Positions 1 through 8,523 of a DNA stretch of 64,000 nucleotides are shown here, piece by piece. Numbering within the stretch: the first letter of the stretch is position 1; every line of letters starts with the position of its first letter. Source of the stretch: Novosphingobium terrae (lineage in GTDB: Bacteria > Pseudomonadota > Alphaproteobacteria > Sphingomonadales > Sphingomonadaceae); contig NZ_JABVZR010000001.1 of assembly GCF_017163935.1 (NCBI RefSeq), positions 3,596,001 to 3,660,000 on the forward strand, given 5' to 3'. The notes under the pieces are model-generated. The model did no database searches, was not told the DNA's origin, and was given only the letters and a program-made list of their open reading frames with translations. The position numbers and the translations under genes are program-made.

Positions 1-828
1 GCCCTTGGCGGCCTCGGCGGCCAGCACGGTTTCGGTGGAGGGCTCCAGCCATTTGGCGCGGCCAAAGCGGCTCTGGAAGGCGGTTTCCACGCGCAGCGCC
101 GGGAACAGCGGGGCCAGAGCCTCACTCAGCAGGCGGGCGGTCTTGCGGCATTGGCAGTGATAGGGATCGCCCAGATGCAGGGTGCGCTCGGGCATGCCAT
201 GGAAGGAAAGCAGCAGCACCTCGGGCACGAAGGGCAGCGCGGAAAGCTGCCGCGACACATCGCTGCTCAGCGCCGCGATATGGGCGGGATCGTCGTGATA
301 GGGCGGCAGGGTGCGGATCGCGGGCTGCCAGCGCATCGCGGCCAGAGCCTGCCCCACGGCATCCATCACGCTGGCGGTGGTGGCGCCCGAATATTGCGGA
401 TAGAGCGGGCAAATCAGGATACGGTCGCAGCCCTGCGCCTTCAGAGCCTCGATCTCCCCGGCGATGGCGGGCTGACCATAGCGCATGCCCCAGCGCACCG
501 TCACGCCCTCACCCAGCCGCGCCTGAAGCGCCACAGCCTGAGCCTTGGTGATAGCAGCCAGAGGCGAGCCTTCGTCGGTCCAGACCTGCGCATAGGCATG
601 GGCCGATTTGGCAGGCCGCGTGCGCAGAATGATGCCATGCAGGATCGGCAGCCAGATGGCGCGCGGAATCTCCACCACGCGCGGATCGGAGAGGAATTGC
701 GCCAGATAGGTCCGCACGGCAGCAGGCGTCGCGGCCTGAGGCGTGCCCAGATTGACCAGCAGCACGCCCACCTTCCCCACATTCACGGCGGGATGGTTTG
801 CAGGCAAAGCGGTCTGGCTCACAGTCAT
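1..828 (-). CDS. hemH: Ferrochelatase, 3' end missing at window edge
   Basis: Inserts ferrous iron into protoporphyrin IX, the last step of protoheme synthesis. The first 276 residues are visible; the C-terminus lies beyond base 1. The translation has the family opening VGVLLVNLGTP, then PQYSGATTASV, and SFHGMPERT carrying the conserved catalytic His. The start is the ATG at 828, with GAGGA a few bases upstream. It follows the molybdoenzyme gene by 4 bp and shares its direction, so it is probably last or near last in an mrp-XDH-hemH transcript. The edge truncation comes from the window, not from mutation. Identification is secure from the motifs. Confidence 0.95.
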   Translation of the reverse strand, partial: MTVSQTALPANHPAVNVGKVGVLLVNLGTPQAATPAAVRTYLAQFLSDPRVVEIPRAIWLPILHGIILRTRPAKSAHAYAQVWTDEGSPLAAITKAQAVALQARLGEGVTVRWGMRYGQPAIAGEIEALKAQGCDRILICPLYPQYSGATTASVMDAVGQALAAMRWQPAIRTLPPYHDDPAHIAALSSDVSRQLSALPFVPEVLLLSFHGMPERTLHLGDPYHCQCRKTARLLSEALAPLFPALRVETAFQSRFGRAKWLEPSTETVLAAEAAKG

Positions 829-832
829 ATCC

Positions 833-3097
833 TCATTCTTCGCTGCCAAGAGGCAGACGGCGCAGGCGCAAGCCCGTCGCCGAAAACAGCGCATTGGCGA
901 TGGCCGGGGCGGCCACGGCCACACCCAGCTCGCCGGGATCTTCGGGATCGGCGGTGGAGGCGATCAGGTCAACCACCACTTCGGGGCAATTGCCCAGCAG
1001 CGGCAGATTGAGCGCCGCCAGCCGAGCCCCCATCGGCAAGCCACCATTCCACACCGGGGCCGAGCCCAGCGCCAGCCCCATGCCATAGACCAGCCCGCCC
1101 TCGATCTGCTGCCGGGCGATATCGACATTCACGATGCGGCCGATATCGGCCACGGCAACGATGCGGTCCACCGCCACGCCTTCGTCACCGCGCCGGGCCG
1201 TCACCACGGCGGCGATGCAGCCGCCACGGATGCGGTGGCAGGCGATGCCCTGCCCGCTGGCATCATGCCCGCCGTTCCAGTTGGCCAGCGCCGAAACGCG
1301 TTGCAGACACGCCGCCAGCCGGGGATCTCCCTCCAGCAAGGCCATGCGGTAGGAGAGCGGCTCGCGGCCCTGAGCGGCGGCGATTTCATCGACAAAGCTC
1401 TCGGTGATGAAAGCACCCAGAGCATGCCCATTGCCCCGCAGCCGCCCGGTCGGCAGGCCGACGCTGACGGGCGCCTGCTCGATGGTGAGGGCAAAGCTGT
1501 AGGGCGGAACGAAGCCCTCCATCGCCAGCGGATCGGCATGGGCGTTCTGGTGATGCGCCATCGCCTCGGCGCGGCTGGCGCCTTGCAGCAGGCGCGCACC
1601 GAACTCCCGCGCGGCAGAGGGCATCGCCACCCGCAGCCGCCATGCCGCGATGGTGCCGGTCTGATCGACGCGCGCCTCGATCTGCGCGGCCAGAGGCGGG
1701 CGGTGGATGGCGGTGACGGCCTCCTGCCAGCGGGTGTAGATCAGCAGCACCGGCTTGCCGGTCTCGCGCGCGATCAGCGCGGCCTCCACGGCATGGGGGC
1801 ATTCCAGCCGCGCATCGAAACTGCCGCCCGCCGCCAGCGGGTACAGCACCACATGCTCCACGCTGATATCCAGCGCCTTGGCCACGGCGCGGCGGGTCTG
1901 TTCGGGGGCTTGTGAGGCCACCCAGATTTCGCAGCGGCCATCACGCAGTCGGGCTACCGCGCTGGCGGTTTCCAAAGGCGCGGCCACGGCGGCGGCGACG
2001 TCATAGCGCTGGCTGTAGGGCGGCTTGCTACCAAGCAGGGTCTCGGGATCGCCCTGCTTGGCGATGATCTGCCCGCCTTGCTTGATCGCCGCCTTCAGCG
2101 CCGTGTCGAGCGCGCCATCGATCTTTTCCGCACTGATCGGGCGATGGACCGAAAAGCGCGGCGCCACGGCGGCCAGCGCCTGTTCCGCCGCCCAGCTGTT
2201 GGTGGCGACGGCAGCCAGCCAATCGGGCCCTTCCACCAGCCTGAGGAAGCCGCTGATGCCCTTGGCAGCCTTGGCATCGTGACCGGCCAGATGCGCCGCC
2301 TCGCCCACGGGAGCATGGCGGATCGCGGCGAAGACCATATCGGGCAGGCGTACATCGCCCGCAAACATCCAGCCGCCATCGAGTTTGGCAGGCAGATCGA
2401 GCCGGGGGAAAGGCGGTGTACTGCCAGAAGGCAAACGCGCGGGGTTTTCGGCAGGGGGCGGGCCAAGCGGCAGGGGATCGGGCAGCGTCAGCCCGGAGGC
2501 TTCCTGCGCCAAAGCTCCAAACGTCAGGCTCTGCTGGCCATGGCGCACCAGCCCGGCGGAGACCGTGCAGTCTTCGGCATTAACGCCCCAGCGCTTGGCC
2601 GCAGCTTTCACGAGAAGCACCCGCGCCCCAGCGGCTGCGTGGCGCACAGGCGTTTCATAGGCCGCGAGTGACAGCCCATCGGCAGTGGCGCTAAAGCGAT
2701 GCTCTTCCGCCCAATGGCGAGGCAACCACGTTGCCGGTTCGATTCCGTCCCCAGGAACCATCGGCAGCCACAGCTCCGCCCAGCGCGCCGCCAAAGGCGC
2801 ATTGGCGAAAATCTCCGACACCGGCGCGAAGACCACGCCCATCTGCCGCCAGTCCGCGCCCAGTTCCAGCGCGGCGATCTGCGCCAGCTGGGTGCTGATC
2901 CCCTGCCCCATCTCCAGCTGCGGCACGCTGACGGTCACCACACCATCGCGCGCCACCCTGATCCACGCATCGAAGGCCACTTCGCCCTCGCCCGGGGGCA
3001 GAGGCAGCGGGTAAGGCCGCTGGCGCAGCCCCCATGCCACCACCAGCCCGCCGCCAAGGGCCGCGCCCACCAGCAATCGGCGGCGCGACAGCTCCAT
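833..3097 (-). CDS. Molybdopterin-binding xanthine dehydrogenase-family subunit (IorB/aldehyde oxidase-like)
   Basis: A 754-residue protein resembling the large, molybdenum-cofactor-binding subunit of isoquinoline 1-oxidoreductase or aldehyde dehydrogenases. The N-terminus SRRRLLVGAALGGG is a twin-arginine signal, so the enzyme is probably folded in the cytoplasm and exported. The body has the family feature MGQGISTQLAQIAA. The C-terminal GELGVAVAAPAIANAL matches the active-site Glu region. The usual small 2Fe-2S partner (IorA type) is absent from both sides, which is odd because these subunits normally work as pairs. It starts 2 bp after the mrp stop and ends 4 bp before hemH, so it is operonic with both. 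The substrate is not predictable. Confidence 0.85.
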   Translation of the reverse strand: MELSRRRLLVGAALGGGLVVAWGLRQRPYPLPLPPGEGEVAFDAWIRVARDGVVTVSVPQLEMGQGISTQLAQIAALELGADWRQMGVVFAPVSEIFANAPLAARWAELWLPMVPGDGIEPATWLPRHWAEEHRFSATADGLSLAAYETPVRHAAAGARVLLVKAAAKRWGVNAEDCTVSAGLVRHGQQSLTFGALAQEASGLTLPDPLPLGPPPAENPARLPSGSTPPFPRLDLPAKLDGGWMFAGDVRLPDMVFAAIRHAPVGEAAHLAGHDAKAAKGISGFLRLVEGPDWLAAVATNSWAAEQALAAVAPRFSVHRPISAEKIDGALDTALKAAIKQGGQIIAKQGDPETLLGSKPPYSQRYDVAAAVAAPLETASAVARLRDGRCEIWVASQAPEQTRRAVAKALDISVEHVVLYPLAAGGSFDARLECPHAVEAALIARETGKPVLLIYTRWQEAVTAIHRPPLAAQIEARVDQTGTIAAWRLRVAMPSAAREFGARLLQGASRAEAMAHHQNAHADPLAMEGFVPPYSFALTIEQAPVSVGLPTGRLRGNGHALGAFITESFVDEIAAAQGREPLSYRMALLEGDPRLAACLQRVSALANWNGGHDASGQGIACHRIRGGCIAAVVTARRGDEGVAVDRIVAVADIGRIVNVDIARQQIEGGLVYGMGLALGSAPVWNGGLPMGARLAALNLPLLGNCPEVVVDLIASTADPEDPGELGVAVAAPAIANALFSATGLRLRRLPLGSEE

Positions 3098-3099
3098 GG

Positions 3100-4107
3100 T
3101 CAGGCTTGCGCTTTCAGCCAGACGGCCAGCTTGGCGGCAATCGCGGCGAAGGCCTTGCCCTGCAGCGTGTCACCGGCGGCTGGAGGCCTGCCCGCATCGC
3201 TGTCCACGCGGATCGAGAGGTCCAGCGGCACGCGGCCAAGGAAGGGCAGGCCCATCTCATGCGCGGCCTGCTCGGCGCCGCCATGGCCGAAGGGGTCGGA
3301 ATGCTCACCGCAATGGGGGCAGATGTAGCCCGCCATATTCTCGACCAGACCGATCACCGGCACGCCCACCGTGTCGAACAGCTGGATCGCGCGCGTGGCA
3401 TCCATCAGCGCCAGATCCTGCGGCGTGGAGACGATGATCGCGCCCGCCGGCTTGTGCTTCTGCACCATGGTCAGCTGCACATCGCCGGTGCCCGGCGGCA
3501 AATCGATGATCAGCACCTGCGTGTCGCCCCAATGCGCCTCGACCATCTGGCCCAGCGCGCCCGCCGCCATCGATCCGCGCCAGGCGATGGCCTTGCCCGG
3601 CTCGATCAGATTGCCCATCGAGAGCGCCTTGACGCCGAAAGCCGTGGGGATCGGAAACATCTTGCTGTCGGCGGCTTCGGGCTTGATGCCTTCGGTGCCC
3701 AGCAGGCGCGGCTGGCTGGGGCCGTGAATATCGGCATCGACCAGCCCGACCTTGATCCCCTGCCGCGCCAGCGCCACCGCCAGATTGGCCGAGAGCGTCG
3801 ATTTGCCCACGCCCCCCTTGCCCGCGCCGACCGAAATGATGATCGGCCCCTTGGGCTTGGGCGCCTCGGCAGGGCGGTCGGCCATGATGCCCACGCGCAC
3901 CTCGTTCACGCCCTCCACGCCCGCCAGCGCCGCACGAATGGCCTGTTCGGCCTGCTCGCGCCCGGACTGATCCAGACCGGCGCCATCCAGCACCAGCGTC
4001 GCCACGCCCTCGGTCAGCCGCGCGGATTGCACCCGCTGCGCCAGAGCTTGGGGCAAATGCTGCTTGAGCATATCGGGCGAGGTCATGGGCAAAAAACTTT
4101 CAGGCAT
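3100..4107 (-). CDS. mrp: Mrp/ApbC-family Fe-S cluster carrier ATPase
   Basis: A 335-residue P-loop ATPase of the Mrp/NBP35 family, which binds and transfers iron-sulfur clusters in the cytoplasm. It has an N-terminal MIP18-like region (residues 1-85). The deviant Walker A GKGGVGKST follows at about 95-105, then DADIHGPSQPR, the Walker B region LIIDLPPGTGD, and the CPHC pair that bridges a cluster between two subunits. A second in-frame ATG (MTSPDM, 4086) is an alternative start. It is the promoter-proximal gene of an mrp-XDH-hemH run. The neighbouring molybdo/2Fe-2S-type enzyme and ferrochelatase both depend on iron chemistry, so co-expression is plausible but inferred. Confidence 0.93.
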   Translation of the reverse strand: MPESFLPMTSPDMLKQHLPQALAQRVQSARLTEGVATLVLDGAGLDQSGREQAEQAIRAALAGVEGVNEVRVGIMADRPAEAPKPKGPIIISVGAGKGGVGKSTLSANLAVALARQGIKVGLVDADIHGPSQPRLLGTEGIKPEAADSKMFPIPTAFGVKALSMGNLIEPGKAIAWRGSMAAGALGQMVEAHWGDTQVLIIDLPPGTGDVQLTMVQKHKPAGAIIVSTPQDLALMDATRAIQLFDTVGVPVIGLVENMAGYICPHCGEHSDPFGHGGAEQAAHEMGLPFLGRVPLDLSIRVDSDAGRPPAAGDTLQGKAFAAIAAKLAVWLKAQA

Positions 4108-4226
4108 CGGAACATGGGAGATTGCCTAGGGCCCTAGCAGGCTTTCCGCCATGGCACAGGATGAATTTCGGCAATACCGGCGCTTGTCCCCTGTTCTTGC
4201 GCGAAAGGCGTCCTATAGATGTGTTC

Positions 4227-5450
4227 ATGAAGCTTTTGGGTGAATGGATCGACCGTCTCAGGCCGGGGCACGCAGCCGCTCCGCATCTTCTGGCCAACCG
4301 CAAGGAGGATGGCGCGGGGGAAACGCCGCCGCCCGCTGCTGATGGCCCCGGCGATCAGCCGCCTGCTTCGGGTGACAGCACCCAGCCACCCCGCAATCCA
4401 TGGGCGCCCGAAGCTCCTCCTCCCCGCCGCACGCCGGGGATCGAGGAGATTTTCCGCCAGACCCGCAATGGCGGCCCCCGGAAAGAGGGCGGAGACAAGC
4501 CCGGCGGCAACGGCGGTGGCGGCCCCAAGATCCCCACGCCGCCTGATCTGCGCCATCTGCTTCACCTGCCGCCGCGCCACAATGGCAAGAGCTGGTGGCC
4601 GATCATCATCGGCGGCGCGCTGGTGCTGGGCGGTCTGCTGTCTTCCGCGCATCAGCTGGGGCTGCATGAGCAGGGCATCGTCACCACCTTCGGGCAATAC
4701 ACCAAAACCCTGCAACCCGGCTTCAACCTCACCCTGCCATGGCCCTTGCAGGAGGTGGCGGTGAAGGATGTCACCACCATCAAGCAGCTCTCCGTCCCCA
4801 ATGGCGAGGCGGAGAATCTGATGCTCACCAGCGATCAGAGTCTGGTCAACATCTCCTATGTCGTGCGCTGGAGCATCCGCGACCTCAAGCTCTACAGCTT
4901 CCAGCTGAAGGACCCCGAAGGCACCGTCACCGAAGTGGCCGAGGCCGCCATGCGCGCCACCATCGCCGAGGTGCGGCTGAACGATGTGATGGGCGGCACC
5001 GCCAGCGCGGAGGTCGGCGCCCATGTGCAACAGCGCATGCAGGCGCTGCTCGATGCCTATCACGCCGGCGTGCTGATTCAGGGCGTGGACCTCAAGAAGG
5101 CCGATCCGCCGAGCAAAGTGAACGAGGCCTTCCAGAAGGTGCAGGCGGCGCAGCAGGACCGCAGCCGCTACATCCAGCAGGCACGCGGCTATGCCCAGCA
5201 GACCGTCGCCCGCGCCGAGGGTGAGGCCGCCGCCTTCGACCGCGTCTACACCCAGTACAAGGCCGCGCCCGAGGTGACCCGCCGCCGCATGTATTACGAG
5301 ACGATGGACCGCGTGCTCTCGCAGAATGACAAGGTGATCCTGCCCAACGGGCCGACAACCTATCTGCCGCTGCCCGAACTGCGCCGCCGCGCCGAAGCGG
5401 TGCCCGATGGTTCGGCCCCGCCGCCGCCCCAGATGGGAGGCGCCCAATGA
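4227..5450 (+). CDS. hflK: FtsH protease modulator HflK
   Basis: An SPFH/band-7 protein that with HflC forms a cage around the membrane protease FtsH. The first 110 residues are rich in Pro and Gly (GGNGGGGPKIPTPP), typical of HflK. One membrane segment (SWWPIIIGGALVLGGLL) follows, then the SPFH domain beginning EQGIVTTFGQY. A helical tail contains the ARAEGEAAAFDRVY signature. I place the start at ATG 4227 (MKLLGEWIDRL); a GTG at 4221 is possible, and the longer in-frame extension to 4122 lacks family similarity. The last four bases overlap the hflC start (ATGA), indicating translational coupling. Confidence 0.95.
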   Translation: MKLLGEWIDRLRPGHAAAPHLLANRKEDGAGETPPPAADGPGDQPPASGDSTQPPRNPWAPEAPPPRRTPGIEEIFRQTRNGGPRKEGGDKPGGNGGGGPKIPTPPDLRHLLHLPPRHNGKSWWPIIIGGALVLGGLLSSAHQLGLHEQGIVTTFGQYTKTLQPGFNLTLPWPLQEVAVKDVTTIKQLSVPNGEAENLMLTSDQSLVNISYVVRWSIRDLKLYSFQLKDPEGTVTEVAEAAMRATIAEVRLNDVMGGTASAEVGAHVQQRMQALLDAYHAGVLIQGVDLKKADPPSKVNEAFQKVQAAQQDRSRYIQQARGYAQQTVARAEGEAAAFDRVYTQYKAAPEVTRRRMYYETMDRVLSQNDKVILPNGPTTYLPLPELRRRAEAVPDGSAPPPPQMGGAQ

Positions 5451-6337
5451 CCGGCACCTTCTGGCAGGATCACAAGCTGGCGCTCAGCGTGGTGGCCGCC
5501 GCTGCCGTGGCGGCGCTGCTCAGCGTGGTCGAGGTGGATGAGACCGAGCAGGCCGTGGTGCTGCGCAATGGCGCCCCGGTCTCGGTCATCAACAAGTTCA
5601 AGCCCAATCAGGATTTCGGCCAGACCGGCGCGGGTCTCTATCCGCGCATCCCCTTCTTCGAAACGGTGGTGCGCGTCGACAAGCGCATCCAGCCGATCGA
5701 GATGGACCGCCAGCTGGTGATCTCCTCCGATCAGCAGCGGCTGGAGGTCGATGCCTTTGCGCTCTATCGCGTGATCGATCCGGTGCTGATGGTCAGCACG
5801 GCGGGCACGATGGACCGGCTGAAGGAGCAGTTGCAGCCGATCCTCAATTCGCGCCTGCGCCGGGGGCTGGCCTCGCACACCTTCCAGACGTTGCTGACGG
5901 CCGAACGCGGCGCGGTGCTGGCCCAGATCCGCCAGCAGTTCGACCGCGAGGCGCGGCAATATGGCGTGCAGGTGATCGATGTGCGGATCAAGCGCGCCGA
6001 CCTGCCCGAGGGCACCGCGCTGGAACGCGCCTTCGCCAATATGGAAGCCGCCCGCGAGCAGGAGGCCACCGCCATCCGCGCCGACGGCCAGAAGCAGGCC
6101 CAGATCATCGAGGCCGATGCCGAGGCCCGCGCGGCGCAGACCTATGCCGCCTCTTTCGGCAAGGACCCCGGCTTCTACGACTTCTACCGCGCCATGAAGA
6201 GCTATGAGGCGACCATGGCCAATCCGCAGGTCAAATCGGGCACCACCATCGTGCTGACGCCCGACAATGATTATCTGCGGCAGTTTCGAGGCGGCGGCAA
6301 AGCCGCCCCAACCCAGGGAGGCGGGAAAGCCAAATAG
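5447..6337 (+). CDS. hflC: FtsH protease modulator HflC
   Basis: The 296-residue partner of HflK. It has an N-terminal transmembrane helix (LALSVVAAAAVAALLSVV), then an SPFH domain starting VDETEQAVVLRNG. The C-terminal helix holds REQEATAIRADGQKQAQII, the conserved coiled-coil segment of the family. It overlaps hflK by 4 bp. A degP-type periplasmic protease lies 300 bp downstream in the same direction. hflKC-degP is a frequent order in proteobacteria and links inner-membrane and periplasmic quality control. Confidence 0.95.
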   Translation: MTGTFWQDHKLALSVVAAAAVAALLSVVEVDETEQAVVLRNGAPVSVINKFKPNQDFGQTGAGLYPRIPFFETVVRVDKRIQPIEMDRQLVISSDQQRLEVDAFALYRVIDPVLMVSTAGTMDRLKEQLQPILNSRLRRGLASHTFQTLLTAERGAVLAQIRQQFDREARQYGVQVIDVRIKRADLPEGTALERAFANMEAAREQEATAIRADGQKQAQIIEADAEARAAQTYAASFGKDPGFYDFYRAMKSYEATMANPQVKSGTTIVLTPDNDYLRQFRGGGKAAPTQGGGKAK

Positions 6338-6456
6338 TTCATTTACCCAAATGGGTTACGCCCCAGCCACCAGAATCCCGCGAAGATGAACCATTCAAAC
6401 TGCGTTCAGGGCAAAAAGCGCCAATATCCGGCGAAACCTGACGTCCATCCGCCCGT

Positions 6457-6558
6457 TAGAGCATCGTGCGAAAAAGTGGGAACCGGTTTTTCGCGAAAAC
6501 GATGCGACAACAAAAATCAGGAAGATCCAGCGCGATCTTGAAATCACGCTGGATCTTC
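6457..6558. repeat. Pair of palindromes upstream of degP
   Basis: Two adjacent inverted repeats fill most of the hflC-degP gap. The first (6457-6507) has arms GCATCGT at 6461-6467 and ACGATGC at 6499-6505, with an inner GAAAAA/TTTTTC pair around GTGGGAACCGG. It resembles a palindromic repeat widely dispersed in alphaproteobacteria (recalled, not searched). The second is a perfect 12-bp inverted repeat, GAAGATCCAGCG at 6521-6532 and CGCTGGATCTTC at 6547-6558. Either could shape transcripts from hflC or the degP promoter. The rest of 6338-6637 shows nothing else I can assign. Confidence 0.7.
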
Positions 6559-6637
6559 CAACCTGTTGAATTGCTCTTGCGCCTTGCGCCCCGACCGGGG
6601 CAGCATGCGCCGACTTCAGAAAAGAGGACCGAGCCCC

Positions 6638-8188
6638 GTGCGATATGCTTATGGATTGACCAGCGCCCTGCTGCTGGGTGGCGCCACATTCTCGCTGGTG
6701 TCCGGCTTCCCCGCCGGCGCGCAGGTGGCGCAGAATGATGCGCAGAAAATGTCCGCCGTGGTGCCCCGCGCCGGTGCGCCCGCCAGCTTCGCCGATCTCA
6801 CCGCCCAGTTGCAGCCCGCCGTGGTCAACATCTCCACCCGCCAGAAGGTGAAGGTGCAGAACGAAAACCCGCTGGCCGGCACGCCCTTCGAAGGCATGTT
6901 CGGCGGCGGCGACAATGGTGGCGGCGGTGGCGGCCAGACCCGCGAAGCCCAGTCGCTGGGTTCGGGCTTCATCGTGTCGGCGGACGGCTATATCGTCACC
7001 AACAACCACGTCATCACCGCCGAGGGCCAGGGCGAGGTCGAATCGATCAGCGTCACCCTCACCGACGGCAATGAATATCCCGCCAAGCTGGTCGGCAAGG
7101 ACGCCCAGTCCGACCTCGCCGTGCTCAAGATCACCACGCCCAAGCCCCTGCCCTTCGTCAAGTTCGGCGACAGCGGCGCGGCCCGCGTGGGTGACTGGGT
7201 GATCGCCATCGGCAACCCCTTCGGTCTGGGCGGCACCGTCACCGCCGGTATCGTTTCCGCCGTGCTGCGCAACACCGGCTCGGGCAGCGCTTACGACCGC
7301 TACATCCAGACCGACGCCGCCATCAATCAGGGCAACTCGGGCGGCCCGATGTTCGACATGAAGGGGCAAGTGATCGGCATCAACCGCGCCATCCTCTCGC
7401 CCACCGGCGGCAGCGTGGGCATCGGCCTCGCCATCCCCTCTGACATCGCCTCGCCCATCGTCGACAAGCTGATCCATGGCCAGACCATCGCGCGCGGCTA
7501 CCTTGGCGTGCGCATCCAGCCGCTGAATGACGATCTGGCGGATTCGCTGGGCGTGCCCCACAACAAGGGCGAGTTCATTCAGGGCGTCGAGCCTGGCAAG
7601 GCCGCGGCTCTGGGCGGCGTGCTGGCGGGTGACGTCGTGCTGCGCGTCAACGGTCAGGATGTCAGCCCGCGTCAGTCGCTGTCCTATCTGGTGGCCAACA
7701 CCGCGCCCGGCACGCGCATCCCGCTCGACATCATCCGCAACGGCAAGCCGATGACCCTGCAGGTCACCGTCGCCACCCGCCCGAGCGAGGAAGAGCTAGC
7801 CCAGCAGACTTTCGACCCCGACAATGCCGGCGGCGACAACCCCTTCAAGAAGGGCGCCAACCCCAAGGCCCCGGCCAGCAGCGGCCTGACGGAAAAGGCC
7901 ATCGGCCTCTCCGTGCAGCCGCTGACGCCGCCGATCGCCCGCGCCGTGGGCGTGGCCGAGAACACCAAGGGCGTGGTCATCGGCTTCGTCGACCCCAATT
8001 CGGACGCGGGCGCCAAGGGCCTCTCGCGCGGGGACGTGGTCGTCTCGGCGGGCTACCAGCCGGTCAACACCGTGGCCGAGCTGGAAGCCGCCATCCGCGC
8101 GGCCCAGGCCTCGAACCGCCCGGCGCTGCTGCTGCAGGTGATCCACCGCGGCCAGCCTGCGGCCTATGTGCCGATCCGTCTGCGCTGA
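6638..8188 (+). CDS. DegP/Do-family periplasmic serine endoprotease
   Basis: A 516-residue HtrA protease that degrades or refolds misfolded envelope proteins. The catalytic triad is visible: His in NNHVI (about 124), Asp in SDLAVLK (about 159) and Ser in GNSGG (about 234). Two PDZ domains follow, one around YLGVRIQPL to VATRP and one at the C-terminus. A glycine-rich LA-loop insert lies just before the protease core. I prefer the GTG start at 6638: AAAGAGGA lies 9 bp upstream and a signal peptide follows directly (YGLTSALLLGGATFSLV, ending near AGAQVA). Upstream ATGs at 6566 and 6605 would add residues in front of the signal. A terminator and a repeat copy follow the stop. Confidence 0.92.
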   Translation: MRYAYGLTSALLLGGATFSLVSGFPAGAQVAQNDAQKMSAVVPRAGAPASFADLTAQLQPAVVNISTRQKVKVQNENPLAGTPFEGMFGGGDNGGGGGGQTREAQSLGSGFIVSADGYIVTNNHVITAEGQGEVESISVTLTDGNEYPAKLVGKDAQSDLAVLKITTPKPLPFVKFGDSGAARVGDWVIAIGNPFGLGGTVTAGIVSAVLRNTGSGSAYDRYIQTDAAINQGNSGGPMFDMKGQVIGINRAILSPTGGSVGIGLAIPSDIASPIVDKLIHGQTIARGYLGVRIQPLNDDLADSLGVPHNKGEFIQGVEPGKAAALGGVLAGDVVLRVNGQDVSPRQSLSYLVANTAPGTRIPLDIIRNGKPMTLQVTVATRPSEEELAQQTFDPDNAGGDNPFKKGANPKAPASSGLTEKAIGLSVQPLTPPIARAVGVAENTKGVVIGFVDPNSDAGAKGLSRGDVVVSAGYQPVNTVAELEAAIRAAQASNRPALLLQVIHRGQPAAYVPIRLR

Positions 8189-8212
8189 TCGCGCCGGCTT
8201 CGATTGCAGAAA

Positions 8213-8242
8213 GGCCCTCGCCGGTTGGCGGGGGCTTTTTTG
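8213..8242 (+). terminator. Rho-independent terminator of degP
   Basis: The stem GCCCTCGCC (8214-8222) pairs with GGCGGGGGC (8227-8235) through one G-U pair and a GGTT loop. Six T follow directly. It starts 24 bp after the degP stop. Confidence 0.85.
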
Positions 8243-8273
8243 TTTGTGCAAGGGGTTTGAAGAAAAGAGAAGA

Positions 8274-8508
8274 TGCGAGGGGGTTACCCCCTCGCGCTCC
8301 CGGAACGTCTTCCGACGCAAGGGCAGTCGTTCCGCAGCGGAGCGTAAACTTCCCACAGGCACAGAAAAGGCGCCGCAGGCAGTAAGCCCCGGCGCCTTAC
8401 GATAGCTTGGTATTTTTAAAGCCTGCGGCGCTGCAACTTTAGCGCCTTGGCCGAACCCGAAGCGCCACGCAGACAAAAATGGGAGCGCGAGGGTGTAACA
8501 CCCTCGCA
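8274..8508. repeat. Hairpin-ended intergenic repeat, copy 1 (full)
   Basis: The left end module is at 8274-8301 (hairpin GCGAGGGGG/CCCCCTCGC then GCTCCC). The inverted right module is at 8481-8508 (hairpin GCGAGGGTG/CACCCTCGC). Outside lie a purine tract (GAAGAAAAGAGAAGA) and a pyrimidine tract (CTTTTCCTTCTT after a short CTGTC). Inside, AAAAGGCGCC pairs with GGCGCCTT, and the overlapping GGCGCCGCAGGC alternatively pairs with GCCTGCGGCGC. It sits between the convergent ends of degP and the PBP1A gene. No gene is supported inside; ORFs that cross it are repeat-derived. Confidence 0.9.
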
Positions 8509-8523
8509 CTGTCCTTTTCCTTC

